Below are positions 8,089-15,540 of a DNA stretch of 64,000 nt, in pieces. Under the pieces are notes generated by a model. That model was given only the letters and a program-made list of their open reading frames with translations, had not been told where the DNA came from and did no database searches. Numbering within the stretch: position 1 is the stretch's first letter; every line of letters begins with the position of its first letter. The position numbers and the translations under genes were made by a program. Location of the stretch: positions 3,472,001-3,536,000 of the forward strand of contig NZ_CP008953.1 in assembly GCF_000732925.1 (NCBI RefSeq), read 5' to 3'. The stretch is from Amycolatopsis japonica (GTDB taxonomy: Bacteria; Actinomycetota; Actinomycetes; Mycobacteriales; Pseudonocardiaceae).

Positions 8089-8874
8089 ATGGGGATGAGC
8101 GCGTTGGCGGAGCAGCCTGTGGTTCACGAGCCGGGTATCCCGATGTACTTGGTACGCGAGAGGATCGGGACGGTTGAGCCAGGCGCTCGCGACTCGGTCG
8201 GCGGGTGGCCGATCCTTCCTGTGGGAGAGCTGTGGCCGGTGTGCTTCTGCGGTGAACGGATGGTGTTGTTCTTCCAGGTCGACATTCCGGTCGACGTCGC
8301 TGTGTTCGGCGGGGAGCATCTGCTGGTCTTCCAGTGCCCCGTGCACAACGACGCGGTCGGAGCCGATGACGGGTCCGAGCGGTTGCCGGAGCAGTTCTGG
8401 GACCGGCCGCCAGGGAGCGATCACTGTGAGGGCGCGTTCTGGCGGATCTTGCTTCACCGCGACGTCACCGGCCCAGCCGGTGACGTGGAGTCGTACCTTC
8501 AACCGCGCCTGCTGGAGCTCAGCCCGGCGACCGAGCGGATCACGGTGTGGTCACTCGGAGACGCGCTGCTGGACGATCGGCCCGCAGACGAGGTGTTCGC
8601 CGCTCGGGGAAACGGGGTGAACGAGTTCAAGGTCGGTGGTGTCCCGTGCTGGGCGCAGGAACGCGAGAACTACACCTGTCCCTGCGGTGAGAAGCTGGCT
8701 TTCGTGTGCCAGGTGCCCGAGGACACCGGATTCGACAAGTACCCGGACCAGCCTGCGCAGAACTTCACGTTCAACTCCGACCAGTATGGCCTGTTTCTCG
8801 GCAATATGGTCTACATCTTCGCGTGCCCGGCGCGGTGTCACCCCGCCGCGGCTTGGCCGGTGACCCAAAACTGA
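8089..8874 (+). CDS. DUF1963 (YwqG)-like protein
   Basis: A 261-residue soluble protein. The core GGWPILPVGELWPVCFCGER and MVLFFQVDIPVD is the DUF1963/YwqG pattern (GG-P-LP, then FFQ-DI). The C-terminal part (YTCPCGEKLAFVCQVPED, DQYGLFLGNMVYIFACPARC) repeats the same theme, with further Cys pairs (CFCG, CPCG) that might bind metal. Start 8089 is an ATG; a second in-frame ATG is at 8095. YwqG-like proteins often sit near polymorphic toxin or immunity genes, but no toxin is visible here. Function is unknown. Confidence 0.7.
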   Translation: MGMSALAEQPVVHEPGIPMYLVRERIGTVEPGARDSVGGWPILPVGELWPVCFCGERMVLFFQVDIPVDVAVFGGEHLLVFQCPVHNDAVGADDGSERLPEQFWDRPPGSDHCEGAFWRILLHRDVTGPAGDVESYLQPRLLELSPATERITVWSLGDALLDDRPADEVFAARGNGVNEFKVGGVPCWAQERENYTCPCGEKLAFVCQVPEDTGFDKYPDQPAQNFTFNSDQYGLFLGNMVYIFACPARCHPAAAWPVTQN

Positions 8875-8973
8875 CCACCACGATGCCCGGGTTCCGGTCG
8901 ATCCTGTGGCAGTGAGGCCAGTCGCTGAACGGCGGTCCGTTGCCTTGCCCTGGAGGCCCGCACGAACAAACAG

Positions 8974-9861
8974 GTGAACCTGGCCAACGCTGCGGAGGAA
9001 GCCCTGGCCGGGCCTGCCGCCGGGATCCGGGACTTCCTCGACTGCGGCCAGTACCTGGCTCTCGCCAGAGACCAGGTCGTCGCCGCTCACGTCGCGAGCG
9101 TCGCTGCGTTCTGGCGATTCGAGACCGATGATGAACGTCGCGTCGTACGCGATGTGCTGTATCGCCGGTTTCCTCGCCTGACCAGTCTTCTCGCCGACTG
9201 CTTCACGGCGGTGTCCCCCTGCGACATCGCCCACCCGGAAAACCTCGACGGCGACAGCGATGTGATCGCAGAAACTCTTGTTCTTCTTGGAGATCTCAAC
9301 GGGAACCTTGACCGGCTTCCTGCCGGACGGCTGCACGAGATTCTCGGCGAAGGCATGGCTCGTAGCCTCGGACGCTTACCCCAACCTCGCGCAGTACAGG
9401 AAGTGGCCCGACTGGCCGGCACTGAATCGGCGACCATCGACTGGGAATTCCTTACGTGGGCGGCAACTGATTTCGACGGAGGCGAACTTTCAGAAGACAT
9501 ACGCCCGCTCAGTCCGCCTTTCTGGGCGCCGCTGAATACCACGGAACAACACGCGGCACTCAACGCGGTTGTGAACCGAGCGTTCCCGCGGAACACGGCG
9601 ATCTTGCTGGAATGCCTGGAGAAAGCCGATCCCCTCGATATCGTGTACCCCGACCAGACCCCGGAATATCCTGACGTCGTGCGCGAAGCACTCGTTCTGA
9701 TCTCCGACGAGTACGCCGATCTCAGTCGTGTCACCCCAGAACGACTCGAGCACGTCCTCTATGAGGCACTCGCACGATGCTTCGGCGAACCTCCCGAGGA
9801 ACACCGAGTCCCCCACGCGGTCAACCTCATTACCGAACACGTCGCCCTCCGTAGCAGGTGA
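8974..9861 (+). CDS. Uncharacterised protein with two tandem 138-residue repeats
   Basis: A 295-residue protein from GTG 8974, without signal peptide or membrane span. Two halves align at a constant offset of about 138 residues. FW at 46-47 matches FW at 183-184; RRFPR (64-68) matches RAFPR (202-206); CDIAHP (83-88) matches LDIVYP (221-226); RLHEILGEGMARSLG (119-133) matches RLEHVLYEALARCFG (257-271). Each copy has the form D-P-x-D-I/V-x-x-P followed by a helical pair, vaguely like DUF1871-type proteins. The family is not recognised with confidence. It lies 100 bp after the DUF1963-like gene on the same strand. Confidence 0.65.
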   Translation: MNLANAAEEALAGPAAGIRDFLDCGQYLALARDQVVAAHVASVAAFWRFETDDERRVVRDVLYRRFPRLTSLLADCFTAVSPCDIAHPENLDGDSDVIAETLVLLGDLNGNLDRLPAGRLHEILGEGMARSLGRLPQPRAVQEVARLAGTESATIDWEFLTWAATDFDGGELSEDIRPLSPPFWAPLNTTEQHAALNAVVNRAFPRNTAILLECLEKADPLDIVYPDQTPEYPDVVREALVLISDEYADLSRVTPERLEHVLYEALARCFGEPPEEHRVPHAVNLITEHVALRSR

Positions 9862-10131
9862 CCAGTGAGAGTCCAGAGTGCGTGCGGTGTGCTGTGGGGG
9901 GCGAAGGCAGGGGCGACCGGTGTTCGTTGTGACGCCACGTTCTTTTGCTGCAGGTTGATCGAATGTGCGTATCCCTGCAAGGCGCCTTGGCCCTGGACGG
10001 CTTCGGTCTGCCGATCCCAGATGGCCGAGAGCTTGCGCGTGTAGTGGCGGATCGGACCGTGGGTGGATGTGGGAAGAATCTGTCGGTGGCATTCGTTACT
10101 GTGCGCGCGTTGTCGAGCGTTGGGGGTTGAG

Positions 10132-12294
10132 ATGGAGGAATACAGGGAAGTTCCGGCGGGGCTGGCGGATGCGCTCGTGCCGGTGGTCGCGGATCTGGTC
10201 CCGATGCTGCGCGGTCGGATCCCGCGCGGTCCTGCGGCGGCGCTCGGCAGGCTGGGAGCGCCGGATGCGAAGCCGGACGTCTTCGGCCTCGTGGTGGGAC
10301 CGCTGGTTATGGGACATGGCGAATCCGCGGCGTTGAGCAGGCTGCGTTCGCTCGGTGAACCTGTCTCCGAGCGGTTGCTCGGCGCGCTGGAACTGACGGT
10401 GGACGCGTTGACCGTCCCCATTCCGTACGAGGTCGAGGCAGCGGTGCCAGGGCCGGACGAGACGCCGCATACCTTCGGGTTCGGGATGATCGGCGGGCCT
10501 TGCGCCGAGACCGTCACCGCGGTGCGCCTGCTCGATCAGCTGCGGCCTGGGCTTTCCACACTGATCGTGGCGCTGGTCGAGGAACTGGCCGGGCACGAGG
10601 CCTTGGTCCCGCTGCTTGAGCCCCCGCCGGAGCTCACCGGTGAAAAAGAACTGGCGGCGGCGCACGGAGCGGCCCATCTCGCGCTGGCCGTCGCGGCCGC
10701 CGCGCCGGTGCTGCGGAGGGCTGGAGCTCCGCTCCTCGCGGGGACGTCCGCAGCCGTCGTCGGTGTGGCGCTGGGCGCTGTTTCGGCTTTGTTGAGCGAA
10801 AGTCCGATGCCGTCGGCGTACGCGGCCGCGCTGCTGGAGAAACGCCGTGCCGACTACGTTCTGCCGGTGTCGGCGTCGGGTTCGGCCTCGGTGCGGGGAC
10901 ATCGGTTCACCCTGGCCGAGCACACTGTCCTCGGCGAGCCCGACTTCAGCGGGAATGGCCTGGCCGTCGCCGTCCCCGGCGGGATCGCCGTCCGGACCGG
11001 GCTGGGGGAGGGCCAGGTGCCGGTGTCGACGCGGATCCTCGAAAGAGCGCCGGACGAAGTGGAACTCGACTGGTGGGACGAGGTCGTCGAGTTCTCCTGG
11101 CGGGCGGAACGGGGCGACGCCACCTTGAGCGAAAGTGACTCGCGGCGGCACGTGAGAACACCGCCGTGGCCGGGCGATTTCCGTGTGCGGGTGCACGCGA
11201 TCGGCCGAGACGGCGAGGAGCGCGAGCGCTACGAACTCATGCTGTGGCAGGCGCCGCCGGGGCCGGACATCGTGCACAAACGCGGTGACCGGCTCGGTTA
11301 CGTCGTCCGCGGTGAACCCGTGCCCGACATCGAGACGCCTCCGGAGGCCGCCTATCGGTGGATCCGCCAGAGCATGCTCGGTGAGGCGGCGACAGTCACG
11401 GTGGTCGGGGGCGCCTCACCCGCTGGGGTGCTCCGCGCCTTCGGTGCGGACCCGGCCGAACCGGAGTCCGCGCAGGAGTTGGCGGCGGCGTTCGACCTTG
11501 ATCCCTGGGTGGCCGTGCTTCCGGTCGAGGGCGGGGTGCTTGCCGTCGAGTTCAACGGTTTCCAAGGTTCGTACCGGCCGGTGCTGGAGCCGTTGTCACG
11601 GGAAGGTCGCACGGGCAGCCTGTTCTGGAATATCAACGCCGTGACCCGGCTGTCCTTCGCCGACGACGGGGACGTGCTCGCGTCGTCCGAACTCGGATAC
11701 TCGGAGGAGATCGCCGACCCTGAGGTGAACCAGGCGTTGGCAGGCCTGGACTTCGGTGGCTATCGCGACAGACTGGAAAAGGGCCTGCTCGCCATCGAGC
11801 GGTACACCGGATACCGGCTGCGGAAGGAAGATCTCGAGCGGATGGTCGAGGAGGACGTCGCCTATCGCATCCTGCCGCATCTGCCCGAACTGTATCCCGA
11901 GGCACGTGACGCCGACGGTTCGCGCGCGTTCCCCGGTCATGGTCCTCTTGGGGCGGACACCGATCGGCTGGCCTTCGTACCCGAGGAAACGTTGCGGGAG
12001 CTGGCCTGGCGGGCGGCGTCGGCCGTGGCCGAGCACGCCGGCGTCACCGGAGACCCGGTCATCGCGGAAGTGCTCACGGAGCGCCGGCTGAGCCGGGAGG
12101 CGAAACTCGCGGCCAGGCGATCGCAGCTGCAGGCGTATCGGGAGCACTCCTGGCTATGGCAGGCGCTGCACAACGCGACCAATCCGGATCCGCTGGCCGC
12201 CGCGATCGGTGCGCTGTCCGCGGCACGATACGCGGCCGGACCGGGCGGTGAGGACCTGCTGGAGCACGCGCGCCGAGTAGTTCGCCAGCGGTAG
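10132..12294 (+). CDS. Large protein with DUF6461-like domain, function unknown
   Basis: A 720-residue protein from ATG 10132, preceded by GGGGGTTGAG. Residues about 1-225 are helical with an Ala-rich hydrophobic stretch (AAHLALAVAAAAPVLRRAG, then TSAAVVGVALGAVSALLSES). The middle part is beta-rich and acidic. Residues about 405-525 (AAYRWIRQSMLGEAATVTVV, DPWVAVLPVEGGVLAVEFNG, GSLFWNINAVTRLSFADDGD) match the DUF6461 pattern of actinobacterial proteins. The tail is helical and Arg-rich. A coding match over the whole length is supported by uniform codon use. Its role is unknown; DUF6461 proteins tend to occur as accessory genes. Confidence 0.7.
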   Translation: MEEYREVPAGLADALVPVVADLVPMLRGRIPRGPAAALGRLGAPDAKPDVFGLVVGPLVMGHGESAALSRLRSLGEPVSERLLGALELTVDALTVPIPYEVEAAVPGPDETPHTFGFGMIGGPCAETVTAVRLLDQLRPGLSTLIVALVEELAGHEALVPLLEPPPELTGEKELAAAHGAAHLALAVAAAAPVLRRAGAPLLAGTSAAVVGVALGAVSALLSESPMPSAYAAALLEKRRADYVLPVSASGSASVRGHRFTLAEHTVLGEPDFSGNGLAVAVPGGIAVRTGLGEGQVPVSTRILERAPDEVELDWWDEVVEFSWRAERGDATLSESDSRRHVRTPPWPGDFRVRVHAIGRDGEERERYELMLWQAPPGPDIVHKRGDRLGYVVRGEPVPDIETPPEAAYRWIRQSMLGEAATVTVVGGASPAGVLRAFGADPAEPESAQELAAAFDLDPWVAVLPVEGGVLAVEFNGFQGSYRPVLEPLSREGRTGSLFWNINAVTRLSFADDGDVLASSELGYSEEIADPEVNQALAGLDFGGYRDRLEKGLLAIERYTGYRLRKEDLERMVEEDVAYRILPHLPELYPEARDADGSRAFPGHGPLGADTDRLAFVPEETLRELAWRAASAVAEHAGVTGDPVIAEVLTERRLSREAKLAARRSQLQAYREHSWLWQALHNATNPDPLAAAIGALSAARYAAGPGGEDLLEHARRVVRQR

Positions 12295-12524
12295 CAGCTG
12301 GCACTCGTAGTTCAGTCCTCGACGAGCAGAGGACACAAATACCGGTGCGTGCGGTGAGGAAACCTTGGGCCAGGCGCCCGTTTGACCTCGCCGTGGAATC
12401 CAGTGCCAGCCGGATCAACTGGACGAAGTCGTCGGTGGTGATGAGCGCGTTCTCTTGGGGCGAGGCCAGGGCTTGGAACGTGACTCGTTGTGTCCCGGTG
12501 CTGAGCAGGCTTGTCCTTTGTCCG

Positions 12525-13309
12525 CGGCTGGAGCCGACGACATCGGCCAAGTACCGGTCCTTTCTGGACAACCATCTACTCCCGCAGTGGTCGTCATGGC
12601 CGCTGGCCGGAATCTTCAACAGCTACGTCGAGATCGAGAAAGGCTCTCGGAGTTGCACGACGCGGACGAGGGCGTCGATGCGGCTCTACGAGAGCGGGCT
12701 CGGCTCGCCGGGTTCGTTCTCGGGCTGCTCGACTTCTACACCGGGTCGCGATGGTGAGAGTTGGTCGGTCAGCAGCGGCATGAGTACGACAGTGAGGCTC
12801 AGACGATCCAGATCCGCGAGCCGTTGAAGGAGATCGGTGGACGTCTGTTCAAAGGCGGTCGCCGGGTAGATACTTCGCGGCTTGCCGACTTGGGTCCGCG
12901 GCCGACTCGCCCGGTGACGCCGGGACGGCAGGGTGGCCGCGCGAAGAAGGGCCGGACGAAGACTCCGGCGGGTACGCGAAGCGTGAAGTTGCCGCCGAGT
13001 ATCGCGGTCTTCTATGAGGAGCTGATGGACAGCCACGGCTTCCCGTTCGTGCTCTGTAGTGCTGAGGGCGCGCCGCTGCGGCGGTCGAGCGCGCCTGGGG
13101 CAGAAGGTGAAGGGCATCGCGAGGGTCTACGACCATGTGACTCCGCTGATGCGTCGTCAGATTCTGCAAGCGCTCGAGACACGTTGGATCGGGTCGTTGG
13201 TCGCGCTCACCCGAGCGAGCGGACGAAGCTGGGGGAGTGGTTCCCACATCTGCAGGCCACGTTCGATGACATGCGGCTCGAGACGGGTCCGAAAGACCAT
13301 CGCCATTGA
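12525..13309 (+). pseudogene. Decayed tyrosine-type (phage) integrase
   Basis: Fragments of one integrase lie in successive frames. The core-binding (SAM-like) region TTSAKYRSFLDNHLLPQWSS is near 12531-12660. ARLAGFVLGLLDFYTGSRW follows in a second frame. An in-frame TGA at 12755-12757 sits where GEL should begin, and then comes ELVGQQRHEYDSEAQTIQI. GAPLRRS is joined almost directly to GQKVKGIARVYDHVTPLMRR in a third frame, so about 60 residues holding box II (HxxR) are deleted. PSERTKLGEWFPHLQATFDD ends it in the earlier frame. At least one nonsense change, several frameshifts and a deletion make it inactive. It sits directly against the 3' end of a tRNA-Val gene, the usual place for actinomycete integrative elements. 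Confidence 0.75.
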
Positions 13310-13313
13310 ACGA

Positions 13314-13350
13314 CTGAAGCCCCGCCCCTCCGAGGAGGGACAGGGCTTCT
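13314..13350. terminator. GC-rich hairpin between integrase remnant and tRNA cluster
   Basis: GAAGCCC near 13316 pairs with GGGCTTC ending at 13350, with an inner CCCCTC/GAGGG pairing around a short loop. It lies downstream of the minus-strand tRNA genes and downstream of the integrase remnant, so it could terminate either. Similar hairpins also occur at ends of IS200/IS605-type elements, which is an alternative reading. Confidence 0.45.
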
Positions 13351-13366
13351 GACCTGCGAAAACAGA

Positions 13367-13441
13367 TGGTGCGCGATACTGGGATTGAACCAGTGACCTC
13401 TTCCGTGTCAGGGAAGCGCTCTCCCGCTGAGCTAATCGCGC
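13367..13441 (-). tRNA. tRNA-Val (anticodon GAC), CCA encoded
   Basis: On the minus strand the acceptor GCGCGAT pairs with ATCGCGC, followed by A73 and an encoded CCA (13367-13369). The anticodon loop CTGACAC, between CTTCC and GGAAG, gives GAC. The T arm contains GGTTCAATCCC. It is the last gene of a Gly-Cys-Val cluster and its 3' end faces the integrase remnant, a likely old attachment site. Confidence 0.95.
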
Positions 13442-13442
13442 G

Positions 13443-13513
13443 AGGTGGAGACGGGATTCGAACCCGTGTACACGGCTTTGCAGGCCGTTGCCTCGCCTCT
13501 CGGCCACTCCACC
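13443..13513 (-). tRNA. tRNA-Cys (anticodon GCA)
   Basis: Acceptor GGTGGAG pairs with CTCCACC. The anticodon loop CTGCAAA between ACGGC and GCCGT gives GCA. The T arm is GGGTTCGAATCCC. No CCA is encoded. The 5' end of tRNA-Val follows after a single nucleotide, so the two must be processed from one transcript. Confidence 0.95.
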
Positions 13514-13538
13514 GTGTCAGGCCCGAGAGGGCCTTCCG

Positions 13539-13611
13539 AGCGGATGACGGGATTCGAACCCGCGACCCTCACCTTGGCAAGGTGATGCGCTACCAGCTGC
13601 GCTACATCCGC
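13539..13611 (-). tRNA. tRNA-Gly (anticodon GCC)
   Basis: Acceptor GCGGATG pairs with CATCCGC. The anticodon loop TTGCCAA between TCACC and GGTGA gives GCC. The T arm contains GGGTTCGAATCCC. No CCA is encoded. It is the first gene of the minus-strand Gly-Cys-Val cluster; 25 nt separate it from tRNA-Cys. Confidence 0.95.
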
Positions 13612-13747
13612 ACATCCTCGGTCTGGATGGGAGTTCAGAGCCTCGCGGTTCTGTCTCTCACCCCGTCGCCGTGGTGTGTGTGAACACTATCCGATCCCGA
13701 AAACGGCTCCGCAACCGGGGTGCCACTTGCTGTTCGCAAGGCCGTCA

Positions 13748-14173
13748 TCAGGCCAGATCGTTGGGAATCAGGTGTGTCAGGGCGTCGTCGACGTCGACCC
13801 ACAGGTGCTCGTTGCCCGGGAGCACGACGTCGTAGGTCCGGTCGAGGAAGTCGGCCAGCTCCTGAGCGGACGCCTCGAACATGGCGTGCCCGGACGGCGA
13901 GTTCAGTTCGATGAGGACGGACTCGGGGTCTTCGACGGAGGGGCGGATGCGTACGTCGCCGTCGCCCGCGTCGGCCAGGAGGCCGTCGGCGAGGAGATCG
14001 CGCGCGTAGACCCACTCGACCCAGCCGGCGCGGCCGGTGCGGAAGGCGGCCACGACCGCGTACGGGTCGCGAGTGTCGTATCGCAGTTCCACCTTGACCG
14101 GAACCGCGGGGGTCCGCGGCGCCAGGAGGTCGAACACCGCCGTCGAGCGGAGCGTCACGTGATCGTTGCGCAT
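13748..14173 (-). CDS. ssgB: SsgA-like sporulation/cell-division regulator, SsgB-like
   Basis: A 141-residue protein of the SsgA-like (SALP) family, restricted to morphologically complex actinomycetes. Conserved blocks are ELRYDTRDPYAVVAAFRTG, WVEWVYARDLLADGL, GDVRIRPS, VLIELNSPSGHAMFEA and FLDRTYDVVLPGNEHLWVD. In Streptomyces SsgB is membrane-associated with SsgA and guides FtsZ to sporulation septa; in other actinomycetes SsgB-type proteins are usually the single ancestral SALP. ATG is at 14171-14173 (complement), after a GGTAGGA-like site. The symbol rests on similarity of size and blocks, so orthology is likely but not proved. Confidence 0.85.
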   Translation of the reverse strand: MRNDHVTLRSTAVFDLLAPRTPAVPVKVELRYDTRDPYAVVAAFRTGRAGWVEWVYARDLLADGLLADAGDGDVRIRPSVEDPESVLIELNSPSGHAMFEASAQELADFLDRTYDVVLPGNEHLWVDVDDALTHLIPNDLA

Positions 14174-14573
14174 CGTCCTACCCTTCGTCTCCTTCCCGGC
14201 CCGGTCGAACCGAGTGGCGATGATGTGACGTATCGGCCGGCTGATCGGAACGCGGTTTTGCCGCAGATCACCCGGACGGGGTCATCGGACCCCGGGTCCA
14301 TACTCCGTCACCCCATCATCACCCGCGCGACGCGCAGCCCTACATGCGCCCTGCAGGCAGTCCACATGTACATACTGCGCGGTTTAGTCGTCACGCGATA
14401 GCACCGTCGCACGAATGTCGAAACGCGTCGCGGGCGGCCCCCGGCCGTGACAACCCCGACTAGCTCGTGGTTGTTCGCTCCGTATTTGCTGGTGAGCGGA
14501 GTGTGGTCGGAGGGAACCACCCGTTTGCAGGCCCCCTAAAGTCGTGGGGTAGAGTCTGCCGGACACCGCGAGC
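14174..14573. other. Intergenic region between ssgB-like and tRNA-Val genes
   Basis: About 400 bp without a supported coding frame. It should contain the ssgB-like promoter (reading left) and the tRNA-Val promoter (reading right). GC-rich dyads occur around 14275-14300, but no clear operator stands out. Confidence 0.5.
14525..14555 (+). promoter_or_regulatory. Possible promoter of tRNA-Val(CAC)
   Basis: TTGCAG (14525-14530) and TAGAGT (14550-14555) are separated by 19 bp and lie about 20 bp before the mature tRNA. The -10-like box and position are reasonable, but the spacer is longer than the usual 17-18 bp. Confidence 0.4.
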
Positions 14574-14645
14574 GGGCGATTAGCTCAGCGGGAGAGCGCT
14601 TCGTTCACACCGAAGAGGTCACTGGTTCGATCCCAGTATCGCCCA
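14574..14645 (+). tRNA. tRNA-Val (anticodon CAC)
   Basis: Acceptor GGGCGAT pairs with ATCGCCC. The anticodon loop TTCACAC between CTTCG and CGAAG gives CAC. The T arm is GGTTCGATCCC. No CCA is encoded. It is a second valine isoacceptor, close in sequence to the tRNA-Val(GAC) at 13.4 kb but on the opposite strand. Confidence 0.95.
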
Positions 14646-15540
14646 CCGGATGAAGGCCCTGGACCATCGGTCCGGGGCCTTGATTCATTCTCGGCCACTG
14701 TCGGCGGTGAGCCGTCCGGAGGCATTCGATCCCCAGGTCGGACGCGGGTTGTGTGGGGGCGGTACTTCTGCCGTCGCGGGCGGACCGGCCAGTGCGGGCG
14801 AATCCACTCGGGGCGATCGCGGGCGCGGGGGGTGCCGCCGGTTCGAAGATCCCCGAAGCCCACCCCTCCGGCCGGTGTGGACATTCGCCGGAGATCTCGT
14901 GTCGCGACGCGAAAATGTCGCATGATCCGACCATTGAGACTTCTTTGTGATCCTCGGCACGAAACGTCCGTGCAAAGGTCCAGACCATGAAGAAAGTGAT
15001 GTGGGGCATGGTCGGGCGGGCTCACTCGTCCGGCTCCGGCCGAGGGGTCGCCGTGACGCTGACGTGATGTGACGAAACGCCACGCCGGTGACCGATTGAC
15101 AAGGTAGGTCGGCGCGCGGTGGGCACCTCCGGCGGGCCGTGGTCCTCGCGGGGTGTGAAATCCACAGTGGACCGGCCGGAGATCGACTCGCGCGAACCGT
15201 CCATTGTGGAGTTTTCCGGGCTGTTCGGCCGATCGGGGAACCGGTGCTCCAAGTGGCCGCGAGTCGTGGGAATTCGTGACTACTTTGAGTAGTTGTTCGG
15301 AGGATACGGTCTATTACGCATCGTCATCATCTTGTTATCAACACGGCATTCATTTGCCGGATGCTCGCCCAGGGTGTGGCTGGAAATCCTTGTAACGATG
15401 GCCGGAGAGTGGCCGATACCTTGGCGTGTGTCGCCCCATCGGCCGCTGAGAGAGCTTGAGAATTGATCACTCTTCGAGATCAGTCTCATTTACTCAGCGT
15501 GTTGATCCGGCGTTCGGGAATCCCCACTCCGGGAGGTCTG
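14646..15540. other. Long intergenic region, no supported gene
   Basis: About 895 bp. Open frames on both strands are short or overlap each other and show no family features. Bases 14652-14685 form a short GC-rich dyad after tRNA-Val (GGCCCTGGACC / GGTCCGGGGCC), a possible terminator. From about 15270 the sequence becomes visibly richer in A/T, suggesting promoter DNA for the glycosyltransferase gene. Confidence 0.5.
15279..15293. promoter_or_regulatory. Perfect inverted repeat upstream of glycosyltransferase gene
   Basis: ACTACT-TTG-AGTAGT lies in the A/T-rich leader about 250 bp before the start at 15541. It could be an operator; the binding protein is unknown. Confidence 0.35.

Noticed and set aside
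9945..10130. A 61-residue + frame upstream of the DUF6461-like gene
   Set aside because: Unsupported start, no ribosome site, no similarity recognised. The minus-strand alternative is also unconvincing.
12312..12619. Minus-strand frame reading PQENALITTDDFVQLIRLAL
   Set aside because: It looks slightly protein-like but has no start signal, runs into antisense of the DUF6461-like gene and overlaps the integrase remnant. Kept as unexplained.
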